Positions 12,171 through 23,782 of a stretch of DNA of 55,783 nucleotides are shown here, piece after piece (within the stretch, counting starts at the first letter, position 1; each line of letters opens with the position of its first letter). Both the position numbers and the translations under genes were made by a program. The notes beneath the pieces were generated by a model. That model saw only the letters and a list, made by a program, of their open reading frames with translations, ran no database searches and was not told the origin of the DNA. Source of the DNA: Pezizomycotina sp. ARF18 (lineage: Eukaryota > Ascomycota); the NCBI GenBank assembly GCA_002224055.1, contig AZLU01000259.1:1-55783 (forward strand), in the 5' to 3' direction.

Positions 12171-15100
12171 CATGGATACACCTTCTGGGTCCCTTCCTTT
12201 GATTTAAGTTGCTTGTACCCTAGCTAACTTTTCCCTTGATATACAGACTTTTCCAATACAGGGAAATTTTGTCGAGGATTCCTTCGAAGATCGAGGGAAA
12301 AACCCTGGGCAAAATGTCGCTGAACTGCCCTGGTAACTATTTTTAAAGTCAGTGTGTGGAGCCAGATTTTATTCTCCTGTGGGTGAAAAGAGAGATTTCT
12401 CTTCCGTCGACCGGGTGTTATTTCCACCGTCACCGTTTGTTTATCAACAAAACCGACACGAGATCGATTTCTTTAGGAAGGACCCCAAAAAAAGGTCTCC
12501 CAAAGATGTCAAGTGAGATAAATACCTAGCTCATTTTTTCCGGTTTCTAGGCAAAGGATCAACGGACCCGGAAAAAGAGAGAAAATAAAGCTTCAATAGG
12601 AAACTGAAGATGAATAATTTATTCAGGCAGTTCCAAAATAGACGCTGTCGTGATCGTCGAAACAAACAAACAACCAAAAAAGGGCTTATTATTGAAATTT
12701 GAAACTCGTCAATCATACTAACGACAAGGCTTGCCGCTTACCCCTCTTCCATTGTGGAGACAAAAAAAGCCGGCTAATTCTTCTGTTATATTTGATACTT
12801 TTTTGTTTCAATTTAGGGGTATTACAAAAACAGAACGGTGCAGGTAACGGTATAAACCGATTTTGCTGGATATCAATTAACTTGATACAGCGATTATCAA
12901 CAGCAGCAATTCTAGCGGCAAGAAACAAAAATCCCGCAAATGTGGCTTCAAGAAGAAAATAAAAAAAAATAAAAAAAAAAAATAAAAATTCAGGGTTTCT
13001 TACTGCCGGACAATCCACAATGGATCATGAACCTCTGTTCCGGCCCATTAACGAATATATTTTTTTGAGGTTCGATATTAGTACGAGAGTATTGATATCA
13101 AGGTCTCCACCGAGATCCAGACGTGGCGTGCGGAAGAGTCCACTCATGAAATACCTTTCAAGCCACAGCAAAAATACCGCAGAAAAGAACGGAATAAGGT
13201 CGGTACTATAGAAAGATTGATAAACTACTAATCAGCAACAAGGTATCTATCTATCTTATCCCAGCTCTGACCCTCGCCTAAAATTTGCGATTTTTTGCCT
13301 CAATTATAATTTGCTAGCCAAAGATACCTTTTAAAAAAGATAGGGAATGCTTCTCGATTTATTTCCCCCGAAAAAAAAAAAAAAACCTCTGTTCACTTTT
13401 GCTTTTTAAGTGAGACAAACGTTACTTGCTAATAAAAATTTATTCGTGGGTTGTCTGTCAGCGTTGTGCCCAGCTGTGAGACGGAAGGGGAGGCTTGAAA
13501 TTCATTTCTATTTCTGGAACCTTTCTTTTTCAATTTATCAACAACGTCGATAGGAGCACAAGTGTGGGGCTTAACCTCATCACGTTAGCCGATCTCTGGA
13601 GTCTTTTGACTGACCGTGCGGGAGGCTGCACAGCAAAAAGAAGGTTACGGTACCCACGCAACCACGCCGCCGGTGATCCCTAGAGAGAGCTTCTTGGCAT
13701 TTACATTCAAGCTTCTCACTAGCGATGTCTCTCCAGAGACAATTTCTTGAAGCAAGCAAGTATACACTTGCAGCCTGCAGCGGAGTAGTATTCGGCGGAG
13801 GAAGGGGACGCGGATAACAATAATTCTCCTCCTGCACATTGGACAGCTACACACCGCCATACCTTTTTTTTTTTCAAGAGGCTGCTCGCTGCATATGAAG
13901 GACTTATGTAAGAATACCGATTTGCTGGGATGATATTCTTTACAAAATCAGACTAAAGGTGATGTACTGTTATACTATGCACCGCTTCGTTCCGAGTTGA
14001 TTGTTTTGTTATTTTTTGTGCTCTTCTAGTTTCCCTACGCAGCCTTCCAGACCGCCCAATCAGATGTTACACGCCCACAAACAAAATAAACCGAGCTCTT
14101 TTTGTTTTTTTCAGCTCCCAGGGCTGTTCTTATTTACTGACCGCTGACCGCTGACCCACACCTAGCTAAAAAAACAAACTCATTTAGGACAAACAGGAAT
14201 ACAACACGACCTTGAACTTTTAGCACGAGGTTTTTACTTCTTTTTGTTTAAGGTACGGTACAGGAACGTGGTTTTTCTTCTTTGTTTATTCTTATTTCGG
14301 TTGAACTCCTACTGATAAGAGAAAAAAGTTGTACCTGTTTGATCCGTGCCTCGTTTGCCTGAGCCTCGCTTCAATCGCGCTCTAATTCATTGTCTGTTTC
14401 CTTCGCTCTTTTAGCGTTTTTCTTCTCGCATGTGGTCCACGATGCAGCTCAAAATAGAGCCCAAAAGAGGCTGAGGTTCTGACGTCTAATTGGGTATTTG
14501 CTCCTCACGGTCAAATCAACGATCGAGAAAAACCTGCGGGTGACAGACAAAAGTTATGAAAAGGGAACAGGGCAAGGCAAGCACAGAAGTTTTTTTTCTC
14601 GATCTGATAAGAAAGAAAACTCTTGTCAATGGGCGAAGTCGCCCGAGAGAAAAAAATACTGCAGAGAAAATATTTTGCTTTTCTTTTCGCGATTTACTCT
14701 TTGGAAAAGCATTGCCCAAAAGGTTTGTACAACACGCGGGCGACTATCACTTACTGCTACGAATAAAACCTGAAAAGAAAAAAAGGATTGAATTTTACTA
14801 TTACGATTACTGCAGATGTCAGTCATCTATTCTTCCACCCATTTGCTTAGCAACTACCAAGCTGGTAATAATAGATGGCTCGCGAAAGTAGACCGTCACA
14901 TCGCTAAACGAACAGACTCGCCAAGGAAATCTTTTTTTATATGGCTGATACGACATCAGTCACCGTGCTCGGATGATTGAGGCTAAACTCCTCCGTGTGG
15001 TAATTATAGCTACAAGGGCAGAAAATCAGAAAGAAAGAAAACCGACCGGAGTATACGGTTAAAAAAAAAAAAAAAACTAACAAAAGATCACTGAAAAAGA

Positions 15101-15301
15101 TTTAAAATAAAACCTTCCTTTTGATCAATTCTTACTACTTGAAATGAATGAGCAATAATTATCATCCGTTTAACTTTCCATAAATAATCTTTACTCTCTA
15201 GTGAGCAACGATAGCGGAACTCCCGAGAAATAGAGATAAATGAAAAATAAAATAAAATAAAATAAAAAAACTTAGATGCAGAGACAACAAAATCGTCTGT
15301 G

Positions 15302-15325
15302 TTTTTTTTTTTTTTTTTTTTTTTT
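15302..15325. repeat. T24 homopolymer
   Basis: Twenty-four consecutive T. It is one of several A/T runs longer than 20 nt between 15 and 25 kb. Confidence 0.9.
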
Positions 15326-16312
15326 CATTAAGAATCCCAAGAAGGTTATGGGTGTATCTGCTGCCCTCTATCCAGCAATACCGCGAGATCCTTGACCATG
15401 CACGGTCGCCGTACCCAACGAGCAATATACTGAAAAGAGAGAGTAGAAAAGAATGATCTTTCTTTGAGGTTCTTTTCTTTTTGTCTCTCGGCACTACTGT
15501 ATGTTCATACGCAAACACGCAGAGGAGCAGAGTAAAAACATGTTCGACTCTAAGGTACATTACATACATCACTTTTGTATGGTTACAAGGTGCCAACTAG
15601 TACTGCTAGTACTGGACGGTCAATGATGTTTGTTAATCTTGGAAATATACTAACACAGGCAAAGCTGCCGAAAGAACAGGAAGAAGGAAAAACGAAAAGG
15701 AAAAATAGAAGAAAAGCAAATCGCAACTATTGTCAATGGAAAAAAGCAAAGGCGATAGCAAGAGCTCGAGCGGGCGGGAAAAAAAAAAAGCAAAGCCACA
15801 GAAGGGGACCCACAACAGACATCGTCCAGGGAAGAGAAAAGAAAAAGAAAATATAACTATTATTATTTCTATCCCAAAAATACACTGGACTGCTTTTATC
15901 GGAGTGAGAAGTTGTGATAGAGATACATCTCACCTCCTCCTAAACACTCAACGGGCCAGGTAGCCGGAGTCACGTCGCATGCATACGACGGATTAAATAT
16001 ATTTTATTTATTCTATTTTATTTCATATTTATTTATTTATATTTTTATATTTTTTATTTGTCTTTTTTTTTCTCTCTCTCTCTAAGAGGCTGGGTTTATG
16101 ATGCGAGAGAGTACACATACATTTTCTTCCCAAAAAAAAAAAAAAAAAAAAAGCTCGACCGGTGCCTACGACAGAACAGGGAATTGTGGATATACAGCAG
16201 ATGTTTGTCGTTCTTTTTCTGATCACCATCATGTGCTAATGCATGGGGGACTTCAGGGCACATAGAAAATGGGTATCGTCTAGTATATCTGCTTTACACT
16301 ACTCAATTAAGA

Positions 16313-16370
16313 TATATAAATCGAGGCACCCCGACTCTCCTTTCCTTCCCTTCCTTCTCTATCCTCATCA
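16313..16370 (+). promoter_or_regulatory. TATA box and pyrimidine-rich leader of the repeat-protein gene
   Basis: TATATAAA at 16313-16320 is followed by a CT-rich tract (16331-16370). TATA plus a CT-rich stretch before the start codon is typical of strongly expressed genes in filamentous ascomycetes. The ATG at 16529 lies about 210 bp downstream, leaving room for a long 5' leader. Confidence 0.6.
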
Positions 16371-16528
16371 ACCATCCATTCGCTCCTCCTCCAATCTAGC
16401 CAAACTTCAATCGTTTGCAGCTTGCTAGTTTTTTCTCATTCTTCTCTCTTTCGATTAACTACACTCGCTGTTAGATTAAAAAAAAGAGTTTCTTTCTCTA
16501 GTCTCTCTACCACATATATCAATTCAAG

Positions 16529-17349
16529 ATGAAGACCTTCGCTACCGTCGCTACCGCCGCCATCCTCTTCTCCGACGCTCTCGCCTCGCCTTGGTACGGT
16601 AAGGACTACGGGAAGCCGGTGACCGTCACTGAGACTTGCACCGAATGGAAGACCAAGACGGAGACCTGCACTGAGTGGAAGACCAAGACTGAGACCTGCA
16701 CCGAGACCAAGTGGAAGTCGTACACCACGACCGAGACCAAGTACGTCCCGACCTACTACACTCGCACTGCGACCGAGACCTGCACGGTCACCTCCAAGGT
16801 CCCGTACCCCGTCCCTACGACCAAGACCGAAACTTGCACGGTCACCTCGAAGGTTCCTTACCCGGTCACCAAGACCGAGACCTGCACGGTCACTTCCAAG
16901 GTCCTTACCCAACCACTTTGACCCAGACCAAGACGGAGACTTGCACTGTTACCTCGAAGGTTCCTTACCCGGTCACCAAGACCGAAACCTGCACGGTCAC
17001 CTCGAAGGTTCCTTACCCGGTCACCAAGACCGAGACCTGCACGGTCACTTCCAAGGTCCCTTACCCAACCACTTTGACTCAGACCAAGACGGAGACTTGC
17101 ACTGTTACCTCGAAGGTTCCTTACCCCACGACCAAGACCGAGACCTGCACCGTCACTGCTCCAGGACGCGTTACCACCGAGACTTGCACTGTCACCTCCA
17201 AGGTCCCCGTCCCTACCACCAAGACGGAGACCTGCACCGTCACCGCCCCGCCCGTCTACAAGACCACCACCTGCACCGAGTGGAAGACTACCACCCAGAC
17301 CACTTGCCCTTACGGCGGATACGGAAAGAGCTACCGCTTCCGCGCTTAA
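16529..17349 (+). CDS. Secreted Thr/Cys tandem-repeat protein (probable cell-wall or surface protein)
   Basis: Begins with a clear signal peptide, MKTFATVATAAILFSDALAS, followed by PWYGKDYGKPV. The rest is built of about thirteen degenerate repeats starting TETCT. Early units read TETCTEWKTK; the middle ones read TETCTVTSKVPYP with linkers VTK, TTK or TTLTQTK; the last is TTTCTEWKTTTQTTCPYGG. Each unit brings one Cys, many Thr and alternating charge, which suggests a disulfide-linked or O-mannosylated extracellular fibre. No GPI signal is visible; the protein ends GKSYRFRA. The frame breaks once near 16903: a GGTCCTTACC where the duplicated copy near 17056 has GGTCCCTTACC, so one C is missing. 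Healed, it is about 273 residues. Codon choice is strongly C-ending, unlike the surroundings, which suggests high expression. No named family is recognised. Confidence 0.85.
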
Positions 17350-19772
17350 GCTACTTAATTCTAATATTCATTTCGAAAAGATATGGTTTTAACAATCCTG
17401 CAGCGGTTGTGAAGAATTAATATTCAATTCGGCTTGTTTTGTTCTGAATTATTAGCTTTTGTCTTTTCATTCCCTTGTTACGAAAAAGTTCTTAATAGCA
17501 GCTACTGAAAAAAGGATGGGAGGAGCATAAATTTTGGAGGTTGTCATCCCAGCTTCGAGCAATTTTTTCTGCTTGCTTTAACGATTTTGATATCACGAAT
17601 ATTTTCGCGTTTGCATATTTTCATTTTAGCTTTGTTCCGTTTTTCCTTTCTCAAAAAATAACGACACGCATACGACAGCATCGGCATAAAAGGGAAGTAT
17701 TTCTTTTTTCTGCATTACACTCCTTGGGATATAGATACGACAAAAACACTCCTTACATTTTAATACTTCATAATCACTATCCTTAATCACTTCTACGATA
17801 CTTCTTTGTAAATAGCTTTTCACTTTTCGCTTCTTGGTTGCTTGTTTTAATCAGCATTGTTGGTGTTTTTCGGTTTTTGTTTATCGAGCATTATACCTTC
17901 TATAGACGCTCCTTCATCAAAACCACGATCCTTATATAGTGCGCATACTTGCGCGAAAAACACTCCTTATTTCGTAATATAAATACTTTTTATACTAATT
18001 AATCTTTCTAAAGCTCTCTAAGCCATTCTGAAATTGTGATTTAATGGGAATTTTAGTATGTAATTGCAATCATAACGATCCATGGCAGCAGTATACAATA
18101 CCAAATAACTTTGCCTTCATAACTTATAATTATTCTGAGGCTTTGCTATATGAATGGTGTTTTAATTTTCTATGCTCTCCTCTCTATCAGCTTACAGCGT
18201 TGCATTGCTGTTTGAAATATAGCTCACCCCTTCGCTAAGGATGAAGCATTTTAAACATGTCGGGTTTTAACAATTGAAACGGATACTACCCTCAATCTCC
18301 TATCAAAAAAAAATTTTTTTTCGCGATCTTCGGATATGCCGTTCACCAATTCTTATGCGAGCATGCTTTCAAACGAAACGAAACGGATATTGTTCCGTTA
18401 GCTAAAGATAATATATGCGTATTATTTTTTAGGTTATCAAGCTTTCTTTGGGGTAATTGATTGACTTTCTTTACATATACGGGGTAGAATTTTCTCAACT
18501 CTGGATAAAGAAGGAATATCAGAGATCTCGAAATTCATGCATGAATACAAATTCCCAAAGGAAAAGAGAAAATTATAAAAAGGTTCCGACGACAGTTACT
18601 CACTACGAGTCTCAGATCCTTGGACGGAATATTCCTTTCTTTTTTGACGTCGGATTTAATTCATCAACATGACATGTATATGTACCGGTGAACCGTCTAT
18701 CTTCCGTTTGGTTTTTTATTTTTAAAAAATGGAAGGAGGTCTTCGGGGGAAATAATACTACTTCTAGACTTGCTACGATCGATTATAAGGCAAGACTTGA
18801 CTTGTATCAGTCGGACACGTCCGATATATAATTATAATTATAATAGTTCTTGACACTCTGTTTAACGCATAATGACTCGCCATCACGGAAGGAAGGAGTA
18901 TATGTTATATACCGAAACTCCCCTGTTCGGAATTCTTTTTGTTCGCTTGGAAGATTTTTTTTTTACTTCTCGGGAACCGAGTCCCCTCCGCGCCCGTGAA
19001 ACGATGAGCTCCACTTCCAAGATACGGAGAGATAACTTTTCTATATATTTATTTTTATTTTTCAATATATTTAATACAAACACGGATATGATAATGACTT
19101 TTTCTTTATCCGAGTCGAGAAGGAGCAATAACTCCTATCTCGAAAAAAAAAAAATTGTGATCCCTATCGTCTAACAGACCCCGACGTCTCGGTTCTTATT
19201 CTTCCATGCCTCGGTCGAGGGCTCAAAAAAAAAAAAAAAAAAAAGCCCTTCGTTGTATCGGCATAAAAAATACATAAAAACCCTCAAACGTTTTTTGATA
19301 TTTCTCTTTTTTTTTTTTTTTTTTTTTTTTCGCTTGTATTTTCCATAATCGAGCCTCCTTGCCGAAGATCGCTTGGCCCGGGATAAGCTTCTTAGCTTCT
19401 TCGAAAGAACTACTTTAAAACAATGAAGAAGAAATAGATGGAAGCTCCCGGTAGAATGCTAAAAAACTGACGTCGTATCGTACGCTTCGAAACGGTCATG
19501 TCATTTCGTCAACTGATAAACTGATCCTTACGTCGCTGAGCGTATCTCAAAAACCTTGAAATCCTTTTGTCCAAGTTTTTATTTTGGGTCAATCAAATTT
19601 CCGCGTGGCCCCGTCGATATCGACAACGTGCTCGAGGCTCTGGATTGAGGCGAGTGCGTTCTTTTGTGCCACTTCTTCGGCAAGCGTCTTCCGAACTCAT
19701 GGGATCCTGCGCTAAAAAAAGATATCGAGACAACGATAGAAGCCCTAATGTGTGCGGATCCTTTTGCAGAGC

Positions 19773-19803
<31 letters not shown>

Positions 19804-22800
19804 AGCACAAGGGTAAAGGATGTAAATCCACGGAGGCTCAATTGCACCTAGCTGTTCGAGTAACAGAAAGCAGAAGGGAAAAAAAAAAAAAAGCACGCAA
19901 GAGCGCCGTAAAAGAAGCGCAGAAAAGCAGCCGGTGAACTGCTCTGCACATGCAGCATCATTCTTTCCAGCTTCTTATTTCTTTGTTTTCATTAGTGTCG
20001 GTTATGTGCGTCTTTTGTTGACTTGTTCCTTGCTACCTTCCTTAATACTTACAATTACCGTTTCCCCCATCGCGTTAAAATAAATACTTAGAATAGGGTA
20101 AAAAGGACGTCGTAGTGAGGTAGTGCGTTGGCACACGCCTAAAAATGTTTAACAGTTCGATGGATCGGAGAACGGTGGAGTGGGAAACGAGCCACCAACA
20201 GCCAAGAAAATGTTTACAACATCCATCGGGACATCGGTTTCAATCGCGGTGGATATTTAAAAAAAAAGGGCTCGTTATTTTCCGTAATAAGATTTAACTT
20301 AAATTTCCCCGTCGATCTCTTAGCTTAGTTGCTTGTGATAAGGGTAAAATAGCTTTGTGTATGGAAATCTTTTGCCTTGAAAGATACCTTACGGTGGAAT
20401 ATCCTTTTTATTTCGAATCCTTCGACGTGTGGCGAATGTTGCAAGAAAAGTGGGTCCTTTAAAAGGGTAGAAGAAAAAAAAAAGCCTAGCTTTGATACTA
20501 TTTTTAAAAGCGATGTGTTCTTTTTTTTTTTGCTCACTAGCGGTAAAAAAGTAACGACCCACAAGCTCGCGTTAATTGTTAATTGTTAGATATTTAATAG
20601 GGAAGAGATCAAAGGGTAAATATGTAAATCTTGTACAGAAAAACAGGGAAATAGTAAATAGAAAAAAATATCAAATAGTTATCCATTGCGAAGGTGGGTG
20701 TGTTGTTCATTCTTTACCGGGTAGATTGGAAGGCCATCTCGCTAGTTCTATTGAATTTTTTCTATTTGACGGCAAGAATAATTGTAATTGTAAAGCAAGT
20801 CAGAGAAAGCTTGTACTTACGTAAAAAACAATAATGAATAATATTATTTTATGGATATTATACTATAGCTCCATTGCGGAAAAGATTTCCACTGGATCGA
20901 TTTTGTTTTCTCGAGTCGAAACAATTGCGATAGACGAATCGATGAGGAAGATTGAAAAAAAAAAAAAAAAAAAAAAAAAAAAGGTTTATGTGGAGAAAGC
21001 CGCATCATTTTATCCCGTGATCTGACGTGGCAGCTCCAATTAGAGCTTCCTTGGAAATCGCGTCTATAAGATAGGCAGCACAAAAACGAGCAAGCATCAC
21101 ACCACTTCTAGCAATTGCTAAAAAAATTTCCTTCGGCGGTTTTCCGTTTCTCAATCCTCAATCCATGCGGCAGTCCGGGACATGGGTCCGGGGATTCGCG
21201 AAAGAGCCGTAAGGTAAACAAAAACACAAAAACACTATCGACGAGTTTCCCTTCGTTGCTGCGGATGCGCACGGTAGCAGAAAAACAGGTTTAAGTCAGG
21301 CCAATGCCGCCAAGAAACCAATTCGACGCGTAGGTAGCCAGAATCCAAATGAGCAATGCAATGCCTTAAGGTATTGTTTGTGGCTTTCTTGTGTCCAATG
21401 TCGTTGCTATGAGAAGGCGTGATGCGATACAATGTCATTGAATCAAGCGTCCTACTCGTGCTTCCACCAGAACACCTCCAGACCTTGTATAGACAAAGTA
21501 AACAAAACTATCTTCCGAGCGTGGCGAATTGTCAACAAAGAGATTCACGAAGTCGAAGGGCCCCCCACTTTCAAGTTCAGCTGGACACAAAGGGCTTCGG
21601 GAATTGGGATCAATAACTTCCGGCGGGTTTATATACGATATTCTAATGATAGACTGATTGCATATAAAATGATGAATTGGCTTTCGAGCGCAATCTCGCT
21701 CATGAAATCAAATTCAAGACAGCGGGGAAACTGAGACAGCAATAAGTTTATAAAATCTCTTCCTACCAGGAACAGGCCTGCCACGTTGCTCTTTCGTATT
21801 TGATAAGCGAGGTCTGACTGCATTTCACCGGAATAGGGTATTTGTTGGATGCCATTCTTTGTTGACCTTAGTAGGTAGTTTTTGCAGATGTTGATATTAG
21901 TGGAGGACGCGTTTTGGCGTTTGGATTGGACGAGCGTTTTGTTCATCAGCATTACCAAGAACCGGTAAAGAATCGCGGGGGAGGCGTAAATAGCGCAATG
22001 GAAAGCTTGTGCACTCCAGCTTTGGCTTGTTTGGTATCGAACGTGTTCGTATCTTTAAAAATTATGAAAATGAATAGATCTAGAGATCTTTTAGTTTACC
22101 CCTAATTCTAGTCAATAACAACGATCGTCGAAAAAATCACGATCTCTTGAAGGGTCCTCAATGAAATGACAAAGGGTTCAAGGAGAAGCCTTGGAAGCAG
22201 TCAGCAATGAAGCCAAGAGTGGCGAAGCTTTTCACGAGCCACGGGAAGGTAGCTGCAGAGCCGCTTACTTGCTCCTATTATTGGTCGTAACTTGTAAGGC
22301 TCGTTCGTGATAGCAAAGCGTTTCATTGGTTCGGATGTTTCCTGCCCAATAGAGTTAAAAATAGCCTTTTTTCGTGTGGGAATGTCGGTAAGCGGAAAAC
22401 AGATCTTCCAAGAGATCTTTATCTTCCCCGCATCTCACCCGGCAATCTTATCTGATCCAACCTAAATTTCGCCCTGTAGAGCCCCAAAAACTGCGGTCGA
22501 AAACTTTATACCTCGGCTCGTGTCGGCGACTATTAGTTACGGTGAAGGTGAGGATGGATATCCACCACCTCCCGGATTCATTATACGAACGGCGAAATCA
22601 GTTGCACGGGATATTCGTTCGTAAGGCCTATGATCGTTCGTCGGTGCTTCGAGCGACTCCGGACCCGCGATTTCTCTGCTCGTAGGGTCGTGGGGGTTCG
22701 CGTATATCTACCTACGTTGGTCCGGGTTCCTGGTAAGGCTAGAGGTTTCAGTTGCATTCCAGCATTGAACTACCTGTTCGCGCTCCCTGCTCCTAATCGA

Positions 22801-22843
22801 AGACGCTGAGATTTTGAATTGTGTTGTCGTAGGAAACGCCGCG
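17350..22843. other. Gene-free stretch with many A/T homopolymers
   Basis: Nothing here is supportable as a gene. Open frames at 21230-21960 overlap on both strands without recognisable domains. There are long runs of A or T at 19225-19244 (A20), 19307-19330 (T24), about 19777-19804 (A-rich) and 20955-20982 (A28). Confidence 0.5.
20955..20982. repeat. A28 homopolymer
   Basis: Twenty-eight consecutive A. No target-site duplication or coding remnant next to it marks it as a retroposon tail. Confidence 0.9.
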
Positions 22844-23782
22844 ATGTCGTCCGCTAGCGCATCCTCTCTTTCAATATTGTCGGAAGCGGGCTTCTCCCGC
22901 CTGTCAGATACCGTCTTTCTCCTTGACCCTTCTTCGACATCTCCGACAACTTCCGCTGTAACAACTGCTACTGACGTCTCGGCATCCGCTACGTTCGAGA
23001 AAGTGTCGAATCCAAACCATCCCGCTACCGTCCTATATTCTCCTGGATGGGCGCCGCGCCGCGCCACATCATCAAGTACTCAGCCTCCACCGGCAGCTCT
23101 TTCCATCCGCAAAGATCCTACTTATTCGTACGGATCCGGAGGACTTCTTCAAAAAGAAAGGAGAACTACAAGAGGGTCTCAAACCCGCCGCCGAATTTCT
23201 ACACACCGCATCAACATCCGACTCCGAGCGTGGTAGTGCATTCATCCACACCTTCTCCAACGGCGGTTGCTACGGCCTCTCCCAGCTGCGCGACGTCTAC
23301 CGTGCATCCTTCCCTTCCTCCCACCTCCCGTATAAGTCAATAGTAATAGACTCCGCGCCTGGTGCGGGCACCTTCTTCAGCGACTTCTTCGGTGCCATTC
23401 GTGCGTTCTCCGCTGGGCTTCCTAAGGGTCCCTTCGTGAGGCGGCCTATGCAGTTCCTGCTGTCGATATACGTGTTGTTGTACTACTTCTCCAACTTTAT
23501 ACTGAGGAGGGAGACGGCTATCGCGTGGGCGCGACGGAGGATGAACGACGTTGATTTTTGAAGCAGGCGGAGAGAAGGACGTATGTGTATAGTAAGAAGG
23601 ATGAGGTTATACGGTGGAACGAGGTCGAGAAGCATGCTGATGAGGCGGTTGAGATTGCGACGAGGGAAGGAGCAGGGACGAAGGTCGAGAAGGTAATTTT
23701 CGAAGCTAGTGACCATGTAGGGCACTACAGAAAGCATCCGGTAGAGTACGTTGAGGCCGTGAAAAGATGCGTTGGTATATGA
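22844..23782 (+). CDS. DUF829 (TMEM53/PaxU-like) alpha/beta-hydrolase, frame-broken
   Basis: Member of the DUF829 family, which includes mammalian TMEM53 and fungal PaxU-like proteins; the reaction is not firmly known. The ATG at 22844 gives MSSASASSLSILSEAGFSRL. Then follow a central strand and turn ATVLYSP-WMGAAPRHIIKY, typical of the family; ILLIRTDPEDFFKKK; the nucleophile-elbow-like FIHTFSNGGCYGL (Ser in SNGG) near residue 145; IVIDSAPGAGTFFSDFF; and, near the C-terminus, TYVYSKKDEVIRW with the charge-relay Asp and ASDHVGHYRKHP with the His. Breaks near 23045, 23111 and 23560 each heal with one added base, the last by lengthening a T run (GATTTTTGAAG). The stop is at 23780-23782. PaxU occurs in indole-diterpene clusters, but no other cluster gene is here, so a secondary-metabolite role is not supported. 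Confidence 0.85.

Larger units (their letters stand above)
7527..16528. other. Nine-kilobase stretch without a supportable gene
   Basis: I find no conserved motif, long coding frame or convincing exon chain here. Frames of 60-150 codons occur on both strands (for example 10600-11100 and 11560-12210) but overlap each other, lack domain features and are dominated by K, R, S and F codons expected from A/T-tract sequence. The interval contains long A or T runs (10508-10528, about 13371-13386, 15061-15076, 15302-15325, 16132-16152), AAAAT microsatellites near 15244-15267, and a 38-bp tandem duplication. Confidence 0.5.

Noticed and set aside
11561-12207. Two overlapping plus-strand frames of 138 and 152 codons
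   Set aside because: They overlap each other and a minus-strand frame, have no domain or signal features, and the second runs through a 38-bp repeat that is not a multiple of three.
16436-16912. Minus-strand Gly/Leu/Arg/Asp-rich frame
   Set aside because: It is the mirror of the secreted repeat protein; its repeats are the antisense of the TETCT units.
22844-23782. Indole-diterpene biosynthesis gene paxU proper
   Set aside because: The family matches, but no prenyltransferase, cyclase or P450 lies nearby, so only the family name is given.
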